From Marinobacter sp. THAF197a (GTDB lineage: Bacteria > Pseudomonadota > Gammaproteobacteria > Pseudomonadales > Oleiphilaceae), in the NCBI RefSeq assembly GCF_009363275.1, contig NZ_CP045324.1, positions 2,542,001-2,606,000 on the forward strand: DNA of 64,000 nt, read 5' to 3'. Of the stretch, positions 55,232 to 63,304 are shown piece by piece. Every line of letters starts with the position of its first letter. The first letter of the stretch is position 1. The notes beneath the pieces are model-generated. The model was not told the DNA's origin, did not search any database, and saw nothing but the letters and a program-made list of their open reading frames with translations. The translations under genes and the position numbers were made by a program.

Positions 55232-58014
55232 CAGACTCTCCGGTTCCTGGTGTGGTAGAAGCCTTCCCAATGAGCAGACTGGAAGGTAAACCCGAAGATT
55301 TCCTTATTCCTAATCCGCACCTTGATAGCCCCGGATTGACCCATGATTGGCGCCGAGAATTTACCTGAGGTCACAGGTACAACACCAATCATGTTGTCCA
55401 GACGTCCAAGAACACGCCCCTGAAACACCAGCTCCCGAGTCTCCCGGCCTAAGGTTTCAACCTCAAGCACGAAGTTCGTGGTCTTGTGATAGTCAAGGAA
55501 CAGTCGCCGCAACTGCAGGCGTCCATCAGACCGTGTCTTCAGTTCCCCATCCCTCAGGAAGAAGGGAGAGAACTCATACATCACATCCAGGAGGTATCCC
55601 TTGTAGTAACGGTCTTTGACCCGCTTGGTCACTTCCCCAGGCCTAAGCTCTGAGGCATCCCAAGGGGTGTCCCTGAAGGTGTATGAGTCGAGGTAGACAC
55701 GGTGGTTGTGGTGCTGTTCAAGCTCATCGAATGAAAGCTCGATTGACTCCAGGAATGTCTTCTGGGAAGGAACACCAGCCTCCACCACGTCGCGCTCAAT
55801 CAGGAAACTGAGGTTGGTGCTGTCCACCGAGACGTCCACGACGTTTCCATCGAACACCCACTTCGACCAGGATGATTGGAGCCTTTCGTTTCCTTCATCA
55901 AAGTAGTTGTAGACGTAGATGGTATCGACGGTGGTATCAGTGCCTGTGGTCTGAACAAAGATTGCATTATTCGCGGTATTACCCACCAGTTTGACCACAT
56001 CACCCTCAATGTATTCGGGGATATGTGCGCTGACGTCCAGGACAGCAAAGGTCTCGCTCCCTTCCTCAACGTACAGCTCCTTCAGGGCGTGATACTTCCC
56101 GCGCTTACTGATGAAGAAGACCCTGTTGCCCACCGCCAACGGTTCGATTGTGAGGTCAGCGTCCTCAGCAGCAACCATCCGTGATGACACTCGGTCAGCT
56201 GCAAACACTTGGTCTTTCTGGATAACGTATTGCTTTCTCGCCGTCCAAAGCACCAGAGACCCAGCACCTGGGGTGATATGCTTGACGTCCAGCACGTCAT
56301 TGGTATCAAGCGTTGTTTCCATGGGGTCACTGTCCACAGTTGTGGCCACAGTGGTTGGAAACATATTGAAGAACTGGTCAACCTCAGAGATGCACAAGGT
56401 ATCGCCGGCAGCCATGATCAAACGGTTCTGGAAGACACACATAGCGGTTATCGTGCGCTCAGCTTTGACCTTCCCAGTGGTAACGTCGTGTTCTGACATG
56501 AAGTATGGGAAAGGGGCTGACAACTCATCACCTACCGCCCGAGGTTCCCACTCTGTGGTGTGAAGCTCGAAGTAAATACCCAACGGGTTCGTCTCACTGA
56601 TGAGTGCTACGTCCTGCTTCCGGCTCAGTGACAGAGGCATGGTTGTCAGGTCGTACTTGTTGTGCGTGTCCAGTCCTGTAGTTTCAACCCAAACACCTTG
56701 GCCACCATCGTTCCTGTCGAACTCAAGCCAGTAGCCTGAGGTGGTTGCATCCCCGATTTCACCCCGTACCTTGACCTTGTAGCCGTTCGGTACGTTTGTG
56801 CCTGGGAGGTCACTCTCTTCACGGACAGTTCGCTTGAAGGCGACCAAGGCTGTATCACCAAGTGAATCGAAGGCTTCAATCTGGAAGTCAGACGCCGAGG
56901 TAACGTGGACGACATTACCTTGAGGTAGAGCTGTGATTCCCGCAATACCGTTGATGGACGACGCCAAGCCTGCGGCAATGACCTCAGTACGAAGACCATC
57001 CCGTGCCTGTGTTGACGTGGCCTCTGGTGTCTTGAAGTTGTTGACCGTTCCATTAATCTTGACGTTGTAGTTAGTGGCATAGTCTGCCCGTCTAACCCAC
57101 ACCAGGGCCTCGAACGCTGGCCTACCGTTTACACCCGTGACCACTGTCGTGACGCTGTTCTTGATCGTCAAGGTTTTGTACGTTCGATGACCTCCATCCA
57201 CCAAGCGTGTGATTCTGGATTTGTCTGTCACCTTCAGCGTGGTGTTTGCCGGCACTGTGACTGTAACCTTTGACTTCAGGTTGCCTACCTCAAAAGCCGG
57301 AAACTTCTCGCCAATCTGCTTAGCGAAGTCTGAGGCGACCTCATTAGCAGTCTTGAGGGGGTCAACCACAATGGACTGACCATTGACCAAGTACCCATAC
57401 CCGGAGAAAGACGGGCTGTCGATGATTCTGGATTTTGTCACCTGAGATGAGCGTTTGGCCCAAGCCTTCCAGTCCATCGTTGTGAAAGTGAACTCGTATT
57501 GCCTGATGTTACTAACCGAGGGCTCTGCAGGCTTGTCCTGAGAGAATAAACGCCGAGTTGTGAACGTCCGGTTCAGAACCAGGAGTGTGTCCTTGATTGG
57601 AAGCAGCTGGAAAGCCTCACGATAGGAGACGTTACCTTGTGGGGTCAGGTACGGAACGTCCTTGTAGCTTCCATCCCAAGCTGTGAGCCCTTCCAGAAGT
57701 CCATCCTTGATGGTCACTGGATACTCATGACCAAGCTTCCCGTCAAAAACCCTGAGGTTCTGCTGTCCGTCGTGCCTGATGGCAATCCGGTAGTGTTCGT
57801 TCTCGTCTCGACGGTAGTCCATGATATGGGCATCGTCAGATGTGATGGCACACTCACCTACAAGTTTTGTGCCCCGCCTTGGCATTAAACCCTCAACCAC
57901 GGAGTTCCAACAGTTGATTTGCTCAGAGGCCTGAGTTGGTAACCTCAGGGTGGGACTTTGTTGTGAGACCCCACCAACAAGGTTGGGAATATCCTGAGAG
58001 ACCAGTTGACCCAT
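55231..58014 (-). CDS. Tail tubular protein B (T7 gp12-like, nozzle)
   Basis: A 927-residue beta-rich protein, starting MGQLVSQDIPNLVGGVSQQS, the well-conserved start of podovirus nozzle proteins (the 'GVSQQ.p..R...Q...n..n' motif). T7 gp12 has 794 residues. It forms the lower tail tube. The start overlaps the end of tail tubular A by 1 bp. Confidence 0.92.
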   Translation of the reverse strand: MGQLVSQDIPNLVGGVSQQSPTLRLPTQASEQINCWNSVVEGLMPRRGTKLVGECAITSDDAHIMDYRRDENEHYRIAIRHDGQQNLRVFDGKLGHEYPVTIKDGLLEGLTAWDGSYKDVPYLTPQGNVSYREAFQLLPIKDTLLVLNRTFTTRRLFSQDKPAEPSVSNIRQYEFTFTTMDWKAWAKRSSQVTKSRIIDSPSFSGYGYLVNGQSIVVDPLKTANEVASDFAKQIGEKFPAFEVGNLKSKVTVTVPANTTLKVTDKSRITRLVDGGHRTYKTLTIKNSVTTVVTGVNGRPAFEALVWVRRADYATNYNVKINGTVNNFKTPEATSTQARDGLRTEVIAAGLASSINGIAGITALPQGNVVHVTSASDFQIEAFDSLGDTALVAFKRTVREESDLPGTNVPNGYKVKVRGEIGDATTSGYWLEFDRNDGGQGVWVETTGLDTHNKYDLTTMPLSLSRKQDVALISETNPLGIYFELHTTEWEPRAVGDELSAPFPYFMSEHDVTTGKVKAERTITAMCVFQNRLIMAAGDTLCISEVDQFFNMFPTTVATTVDSDPMETTLDTNDVLDVKHITPGAGSLVLWTARKQYVIQKDQVFAADRVSSRMVAAEDADLTIEPLAVGNRVFFISKRGKYHALKELYVEEGSETFAVLDVSAHIPEYIEGDVVKLVGNTANNAIFVQTTGTDTTVDTIYVYNYFDEGNERLQSSWSKWVFDGNVVDVSVDSTNLSFLIERDVVEAGVPSQKTFLESIELSFDELEQHHNHRVYLDSYTFRDTPWDASELRPGEVTKRVKDRYYKGYLLDVMYEFSPFFLRDGELKTRSDGRLQLRRLFLDYHKTTNFVLEVETLGRETRELVFQGRVLGRLDNMIGVVPVTSGKFSAPIMGQSGAIKVRIRNKEIFGFTFQSAHWEGFYHTRNRRV

Positions 58015-58640
58015 TAATCATAACCTCCCAGTAATTGCTCGTAGGTGTAACCCAGAGTTGAGCCTGAGCCTGCCTCCTTGCTTGAACTACGACGGAGGTC
58101 AGAAGCCACTTCGGGGTTATTGAACAGGTTGTAGTTACCGGCCTCCAGTTCTTCCTGCTTCAACGCAAAGTGGGCCTCAGCCTCATCTTGAGCGTGGAAC
58201 TGGTTGAGTGTCGGGGAGCCGATGAAGTCAGCCTGGAACTTACGGCCAGCCTTGATGACGATGTAGCGTTTTGCTGTCTCAGGCAGGTTGAGCCATTCAA
58301 GACCCAGTACCACGGTCACCCACACGGGGCTGTTGAACTTGGTGGTCTGTCTCAGGCGGTCATAGAGAACACCCCCACGTTGGACGTAGTGTGTGTTCTG
58401 GGAGTCCAGCTTCAGGCAGTTACGCGGTAGCTGACACTCACTCTTGTTGTTCGGGGAGAGCTTGTAGTTCTCGGTGTTGAAGTACCAACCGACGGACTGA
58501 ACCTCGCGTGACGTGCGCTCCAACTGGAGCTGGGCCAAGCGTGACTCAGAAAGGCCAGTACCCACGCTGTTAACAGGAGCTTCACCGATAGCGGCCAACA
58601 TTTGGTTGATGGCATCAAGTTCAGTCATTGGGCCGATCAA
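58014..58640 (-). CDS. Tail tubular protein A (T7 gp11-like, gatekeeper)
   Basis: 208 residues: TELDAINQMLAAIGEAPVNS at the start, ...SVGWYFNTENYKLSPN and WVTVVLGLEWLNLPETAKRYI are typical gp11 blocks. The start is read as TTG at 58640, because GAGGAG lies exactly 8 nt upstream; the ATG at 58628 would be 20 nt from it. The ribosome site directly follows the T run of the capsid terminator. Confidence 0.9.
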   Translation of the reverse strand: MIGPMTELDAINQMLAAIGEAPVNSVGTGLSESRLAQLQLERTSREVQSVGWYFNTENYKLSPNNKSECQLPRNCLKLDSQNTHYVQRGGVLYDRLRQTTKFNSPVWVTVVLGLEWLNLPETAKRYIVIKAGRKFQADFIGSPTLNQFHAQDEAEAHFALKQEELEAGNYNLFNNPEVASDLRRSSSKEAGSGSTLGYTYEQLLGGYD

Positions 58641-58655
58641 ATTTCGTACTCCTCA

Positions 58656-58695
58656 GAAAAAAAAGCCCGCAGGCCCAATTAAGGGTCTACGGGCT
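58656..58695 (-). terminator. Terminator between capsid and tail genes (T-phi position)
   Basis: Minus strand AGCCCGTAGACCC / GGGCCTGCGGGCT, a 13-bp stem with G-T wobbles and a 6-nt loop, followed by eight T. It stands where T7 has T-phi, just after the major capsid gene. Confidence 0.88.
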
Positions 58696-58781
58696 AGGGT
58701 TAAGAACCCCGACGTACTTCGCGTATTACCAGAGTGACCTTGTTGTCTCCGGTTCAGCTTGCAGTGGTCAGGGCCGTGTTA

Positions 58782-59837
58782 TTAAACGTGGTACTTCTCG
58801 ATGTTCACGGAGCAGCCCGGACGCAGCATGTCGTGACCAACAGCCAGTTTGGCCAGGACTGTCTCACCCAGACGCAGAGGCTCATCCACGTTGCGGACTT
58901 GCAAGTCCATCAGCTTGGTGGTAGCTACAGCATCTTCAGTGAAGGCCAGACCGATGATGTTGGAGTAGTTACCACGGTACTTGGCAGCATTACCAGAACC
59001 GAACTCAACGTCAGACAGCGGCTCAGGGTCAGTTACCAGACCAGCGGTTTCGTTCTGGTTCGGCAGGTTGTTGGACTCGTAGATGGTGAAACCAGCGATA
59101 CGAGCAACAGGCCCAGTGCCTTCCATGTTCGGGTTCACAGAACCGTTCACATCTTTGTTCAACCAAGTGATAGCGTTCACTTGACCTTGAGCGATGTTGG
59201 TCAGAGCCTCGATCTGCTCAGGGCCGAAGACCACATGACCCGGCTTGTAGATGTTCTGCTTACGCAGCTGAGTGCGGGCACGGAACAGAGCGTCCACCAG
59301 GGCAGCACCCTCGAACTCGTCACCGGCAGCAGCCAGCATGATGTTCTGGGAGTAGGTTTCTTCAGGCAGAACCTTCAGACCGGCAGCCACAGCTTCTGCT
59401 TGAGAAGTGATGTAGCCAGCCTTGGCGATCATACGGAAGATGTTGCGGTCAACCAGACCAGCCAGTGCTTCGGCACACTCAGTTGAGTACTGAGAACGCA
59501 CGTCGTAGTGAGAAATCGCTTCCTGGATGTCAGGGATGAACACCGGAGAGATGGCGATGTCGTCAATGGTGACGATACGTTCCGCGTGGCCAATCTTGTT
59601 GGTCTCGATCAGCTTACCCGGAGTGTGGTACTTGGCGGTGTTCTTACCGATCAGCGGGAAGGAGGCAGATTTACCGTTCTTGATGGTACGAACACGGGTC
59701 AGACCCATGGCAATGTGACGAGTACGGAACATCGTCAGAACTTCACCGGCAAACAGCTTCAGGAAGAGTGCGCGGGAATCACCGGCCTTGTTAATCTGAC
59801 CGGATTGAGAGATAGCTTGGTCTACAGGAAATACCAT
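58782..59837 (-). CDS. Major capsid protein (T7 gp10-like)
   Basis: 351 residues, close to T7 gp10A (345). The HK97-type fold is expected; recognisable blocks include LKLFAGEVLTMFRTRHIA near the N-terminus, YDVRSQYSTECAEALA, and VVFGPEQIEAL. There is a good ribosome site (AAGGAA). A candidate phage promoter lies about 40-60 bp upstream of the ATG, as phi10 does in T7. No gp10B-type frameshift is evident at the end. Confidence 0.93.
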   Translation of the reverse strand: MVFPVDQAISQSGQINKAGDSRALFLKLFAGEVLTMFRTRHIAMGLTRVRTIKNGKSASFPLIGKNTAKYHTPGKLIETNKIGHAERIVTIDDIAISPVFIPDIQEAISHYDVRSQYSTECAEALAGLVDRNIFRMIAKAGYITSQAEAVAAGLKVLPEETYSQNIMLAAAGDEFEGAALVDALFRARTQLRKQNIYKPGHVVFGPEQIEALTNIAQGQVNAITWLNKDVNGSVNPNMEGTGPVARIAGFTIYESNNLPNQNETAGLVTDPEPLSDVEFGSGNAAKYRGNYSNIIGLAFTEDAVATTKLMDLQVRNVDEPLRLGETVLAKLAVGHDMLRPGCSVNIEKYHV

Positions 59838-59872
59838 TATGGTTCCTTATTCTTATTGTTGTTGTGGAATCA

Positions 59873-59897
59873 GGTTCGTCCCGATGTCAGGACTAAA
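59873..59897 (-). promoter_or_regulatory. Candidate phage promoter before the capsid gene
   Basis: Minus strand TTTAGTCCTGACATCGGGAC then GAACC. Layout resembles a T7-class promoter, whose end is CTCACTATAGGGA. It shares the TAGTCCTGACATC core with 39388-39412. Confidence 0.55.
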
Positions 59898-59906
59898 GGT
59901 CAAAGG

Positions 59907-60599
59907 TTAATACCAGCCGTTCACGCTAGGCCCGGACAGCAGAGCCATAGCGCGGCGAGATACCTCTTCGCGGTAGGCTTCACCAATGGAGTCCATCCGG
60001 TGGTAGCGTGGGTCGGCCATGGCTTCGTGCAGCTCACCTTCGGATTTGAAGTTGGAGGTGACCTGGGCGTTTGACCCAGAGACCTGCTTCCCTTCGTAAC
60101 CAGCGGAGTCACGATAAATGGCTTGCATGGCTTTTACTGCCAGCTTCTTGGCTGCGAGGTCAGAGCTGTCCAGTACGTTGTTGTAGAAATCCAGCTCATC
60201 TGCTTCGATGTTCTTGGATGCCCACTCACGGAGCTGGTTATACTCTTCTTCACCGCCAACTTGGCGCACCAACTCTTGGTCATGAAGCTTGATTTCCAGG
60301 GCCTTGATACGCTCATCGCGTTCATCGACCTCAGGCTCATCTTCATCTTCCTGGTCGTCGTCACCCCCAGGTTCTTCAGCCTTCGGCTCTTCCTGAGGTT
60401 CTGTGGGTTTTTCACCCTTCGACTGCTCGACAAGGTCGTTGTAGCGGTCAATCAGTTGTTCGAGTGATTCGATACCTTCCGGTAGACCGGCTGGCTTCTC
60501 TTCGGCACCCGTGGGGATAACGTCACCGTTACTGTCCTGGATTGTTACGTCCGCGAGGTCAACGGTTTCTTCATTCGGTTTAGACTCGGGGTTGTCCAT
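59907..60599 (-). CDS. Scaffold / capsid assembly protein (T7 gp9-like)
   Basis: 230 residues, acidic. The middle (residues about 60-95) is Glu/Asp/Pro rich (KPTEPQEEPKAEEPGGDDDQ); the C-terminal part has the gp9 pattern YEGKQVSGSNAQVTSNFKSE and EEVSRRAMALLSG, ending NGWY. Guides procapsid assembly. The start overlaps the end of the portal gene by 20 bp. Confidence 0.87.
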   Translation of the reverse strand: MDNPESKPNEETVDLADVTIQDSNGDVIPTGAEEKPAGLPEGIESLEQLIDRYNDLVEQSKGEKPTEPQEEPKAEEPGGDDDQEDEDEPEVDERDERIKALEIKLHDQELVRQVGGEEEYNQLREWASKNIEADELDFYNNVLDSSDLAAKKLAVKAMQAIYRDSAGYEGKQVSGSNAQVTSNFKSEGELHEAMADPRYHRMDSIGEAYREEVSRRAMALLSGPSVNGWY

Positions 60600-62112
60600 T
60601 CTGTCCTCCCATCATTTGTTGAATCGCGGCCTCTCCTCCAGACGCAGCGAGTTGTTGCATGAGCTGTTGTTGGGCACGTTGCTCACGTTGTTCTTCAGTC
60701 AGTACCAATCCCTTCCGGTCAATGCTGAGAGCTGCCATGATGCGAGACGCCAGTTCACCGACGTTCACATATTCAGCGACAACTTCAGGCCCGAACGGTG
60801 CGAGGGCTTGTGTCAGGATGTTCAGCTTTCCGAGTTCTTGCTCACGACCCAACGCCTCAATGCCAGTCAGAATCTGAGGCTTGAAGGTGTCCTTGGGTAA
60901 CTGTGGGAGTTTGCCCTCGGCCTGGAGGTAACCAAGCTCAAGGTCAATAATCGGAAGCTGGACTGAGCCAGCCAGCTGGGTGTAAAGACCTCCAAGGCCT
61001 TCTTCCAGCATCTGGGTCACCTGCCTGATTTCCTCAGCGGTAACTCGTTCGGCATCCCTTCGGATTGCACCGGTCATCAGGAAAGCTTCCTGCAGACCGG
61101 CGATTACCTCTTGGCGAACCTGCTGTGCAATCGCAAAGTCCTGCATCTTGTCCATTTGCAGACACTTCACATCTTCCTCGTTACCGATGACGAACTCACC
61201 GTTACGTGCTTTTTCCAAGGCTTGAACCTTGGCAGCAGCATTCGGCTTGACCAGGAAGATGATGCGGGCAGCGGCTACTGATGCCTGGGTAACAGCACGG
61301 GTAAGAACTTCAAGTGTATTGAAGTCTCCCATGTGTTCTTCCACGTAGGAGCGACCGTAGTCCTCACCTTCAACGCGTATTAAACGAGCTGCAATCCAGG
61401 GACACTTACCCTTGGGGTAACGGCTGCGGGATGTCTGGATGACATGACCTGCAACCTCTTGGTAAGACTCCCAGTAATCCGGGGATGACTGGTAGATACG
61501 TGTGTAGACCTTCAGGTTCTTCTTCAGGTCAACGGACTGAGAGTTGTCCAGGCGAATACGAGCCAGGGCTTCAGCCGGCAGTTTGGACGGAGAGACTTCC
61601 TCACAGAGGATGATTTCCTCGGTGTCTCCCTCTCCATCCCTCGACACAACGTATTTACTCAGCGGGTAATGCTTGGCTTTCTTCTTGCCGTAGAAGAGCA
61701 GGACGTTGCCGGCGATCAGGAGATGCTTCATCCCTTGATACAGCGTGTCCCTTGTGCCCTTGTTCTCTACGTTTCTGACCCCAATACGTTCGATGGAAGC
61801 CAGGGTCTCTTCAACCTCGCCATATGACTGCTGGTCTAACCCAGCGTCAGTGAGGGTCTTCTCATCGACGGTCAACCGGAAGAACGGATGACCAGGAGGC
61901 AGGATGCCGAGCAATAACTTGGAACTGAGAGTCTTAACTGCCCTAGCACCGAGACCAGAGGACGGGAGTGGAAAGTCCTGACCCTCAGCCTCGTCTCGGG
62001 GAACCAGACTTGGAATTGTTACTGACGCACATGCCCGTGCCCGTTGGAGGTATGGTTCGCGTTGTGATGCCAACTGGCGGTAGCGACCCTCCAGCGATAC
62101 GGTTTCTGACAT
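60580..62112 (-). CDS. Portal / head-tail connector (T7 gp8-like)
   Basis: 510 residues, close to T7 gp8 (536). Typical blocks: RARACASVTIPSLVPRDE, the region GARAVKTLSSKLLLGILPPG, HMGDFNTLEVLTRAV, and the C-terminal AEGKLPQLPKD. It forms the dodecameric portal for packaging and ejection. The last part is Gln-rich (QREQRAQQQLMQQLA). Confidence 0.92.
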   Translation of the reverse strand: MSETVSLEGRYRQLASQREPYLQRARACASVTIPSLVPRDEAEGQDFPLPSSGLGARAVKTLSSKLLLGILPPGHPFFRLTVDEKTLTDAGLDQQSYGEVEETLASIERIGVRNVENKGTRDTLYQGMKHLLIAGNVLLFYGKKKAKHYPLSKYVVSRDGEGDTEEIILCEEVSPSKLPAEALARIRLDNSQSVDLKKNLKVYTRIYQSSPDYWESYQEVAGHVIQTSRSRYPKGKCPWIAARLIRVEGEDYGRSYVEEHMGDFNTLEVLTRAVTQASVAAARIIFLVKPNAAAKVQALEKARNGEFVIGNEEDVKCLQMDKMQDFAIAQQVRQEVIAGLQEAFLMTGAIRRDAERVTAEEIRQVTQMLEEGLGGLYTQLAGSVQLPIIDLELGYLQAEGKLPQLPKDTFKPQILTGIEALGREQELGKLNILTQALAPFGPEVVAEYVNVGELASRIMAALSIDRKGLVLTEEQREQRAQQQLMQQLAASGGEAAIQQMMGGQNGQPRV

Positions 62113-62117
62113 TCAGA

Positions 62118-62342
62118 TTATCCTGTGCGTGTGATGTTAAGCCCACTCCGGGCACTTGCTCCTGGCATTGACACACCGGGGTTCTTCAGGTCTGTACGCA
62201 GCTTCTTGCGGGTCTTTTGACCAGAATCTTGTGTCTTTGCGCTTTTACCCTTACCGAACTCAATGTCTGCAGGTGCAGCGGGTGGCGGGGCAGGAGGAGG
62301 CGGCGGGGGTGGAGCAGATACCTTAGGTGTTTTCAAACACAT
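62118..62342 (-). CDS. gp6.7/gp7.3-like virion or tail assembly protein
   Basis: 74 residues from ATG 62342, where GGAG lies 7 nt upstream; the open frame to 62393 is not needed. The start MCLKTPKVSAPPPPPPPAPP resembles the T7 gp6.7 beginning MC-x-PK-x-KTPK, and the basic, Ser/Gly-rich end (ASARSGLNI) resembles that of gp7.3. It probably belongs to the virion, but which of the two it corresponds to is unclear. Confidence 0.65.
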   Translation of the reverse strand: MCLKTPKVSAPPPPPPPAPPPAAPADIEFGKGKSAKTQDSGQKTRKKLRTDLKNPGVSMPGASARSGLNITRTG

Positions 62343-62490
62343 TAAGTGACTCCAGTTTGCCTTCAAGGAACTCAAGGACTTCCCTGCGGCCAATCTTCAG
62401 GCCAACAGTCTTTTCGTCATCCTTGAGTTCTACCCTTGTGTTAAAACTGGAAGAGAGTTCTTTTAGCAATAACTTTAGGTACTCTTCCAT
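62323..62490 (-). CDS. 55-residue phage protein
   Basis: Below usual size filters: ATG at 62490, ending TAA 62323 and overlapping the next gene by 20 bp. The protein (MEEYLKLLLKELSSSFNTRV...LEFLEGKLESLNVFENT) is helical and acidic at the N-terminus. No family recognised. The ribosome site of the next gene lies inside its last codons, a coupling arrangement. Confidence 0.6.
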   Translation of the reverse strand: MEEYLKLLLKELSSSFNTRVELKDDEKTVGLKIGRREVLEFLEGKLESLNVFENT

Positions 62491-62510
62491 TTCTATCCTT
62501 TGGTGCGACT

Positions 62511-62765
62511 TTATTCAGCGGGGTCTGCTGGAGCAGTTTCACCGACAGGTTTCTCAGCTTTGACCACAGCACGTTTGCGGGCTACTTCAGCCGGGGCACC
62601 CTTCGGTTTTGTCACAACCATGGGAGCACCAACGGGTACTGGTCGGACGTCATAGCCTTTGGTTTTACCCATGGCCTTCTCGGCGTCTTCACGGGTCTTG
62701 AACAGGTCTTGACCCTTCACATCCAGGAACTCGCCCTGGGCGTTTACAGCGGCATATCGAAACAT
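62511..62765 (-). CDS. Small hypothetical phage protein
   Basis: 84 residues: a folded-looking N-terminal part (MFRYAAVNAQGEFLDVKGQD..., then TREDAEKAMGKTKGYDVRPV) and a flexible Pro/Ala/Lys/Glu tail. No family recognised. It stands between the exonuclease region and the portal, where T7 has genes 6.3-7.7. Confidence 0.6.
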   Translation of the reverse strand: MFRYAAVNAQGEFLDVKGQDLFKTREDAEKAMGKTKGYDVRPVPVGAPMVVTKPKGAPAEVARKRAVVKAEKPVGETAPADPAE

Positions 62766-62777
62766 CAGGTGTTACCT

Positions 62778-62990
62778 TCAGTTTTGGTTGAGGAGGTCAG
62801 CGGCCTCTTGGACACGCTGGGCGTACTCGTCACGCTTGATCACCTCGTACTGCTCCAGCCGTTCAACGGCAATGCGGGCCACACGGACACGCTCGGAGCT
62901 TTTGATGATGCGTTTTGAGTTCAGGTTCATGTGCGTGGTTGCCGCACGGATGAATAGCTTTCGGAGGAATACTGCGAGTGTCAGGAACAT
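62778..62990 (-). CDS. Small hypothetical phage protein
   Basis: 70 residues from ATG 62990 (MFLTLAVFLRKLFIRAATTH start), with GAGGGG just upstream; the start overlaps the end of the DUF6378-like gene. An N-terminal amphipathic or membrane-associated helix is followed by a basic helical part. No family recognised. Confidence 0.55.
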   Translation of the reverse strand: MFLTLAVFLRKLFIRAATTHMNLNSKRIIKSSERVRVARIAVERLEQYEVIKRDEYAQRVQEAADLLNQN

Positions 62991-63304
62991 TGGCCCCTCA
63001 TGATTCGGTGGTTGTGGTTGGTGATTGCGCACTCAGCCTGGAGCGCGGCGTAGGCGGTCTTGTCGAGGTAGTCATCTTCGGTGAATTGACCGGCACGACT
63101 CCGGGCATCCTTCAGGTACTGCATGAACAACCAGCCGTCCTCTTCGGTCAGCTTGTGGCCAGTCATGGCGTTGAAGGTTGCAACGGTGCGGGCCATTGAT
63201 CGTTCCTGACCAGCTCCATCACGCTGTTTGCCGCGCTCATCAATGACGTCAGCGGCTTTACGCAGGATGTCACCTGCAAACGGTTTTACTTCTCCGGTGT
63301 CCAT
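62981..63304 (-). CDS. DUF6378-like phage protein
   Basis: 107 residues with ILRKAADVIDERGKQRDGAGQ...RTVATFNAMTG...LTEEDGWLFMQYLKDARSRAG...EDDYLDKTAYAALQAE, the pattern of DUF6378 (phage helical proteins resembling MazG-like folds). Function not established. It overlaps the exonuclease end by 19 bp. Confidence 0.68.
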   Translation of the reverse strand: MDTGEVKPFAGDILRKAADVIDERGKQRDGAGQERSMARTVATFNAMTGHKLTEEDGWLFMQYLKDARSRAGQFTEDDYLDKTAYAALQAECAITNHNHRIMRGQCS

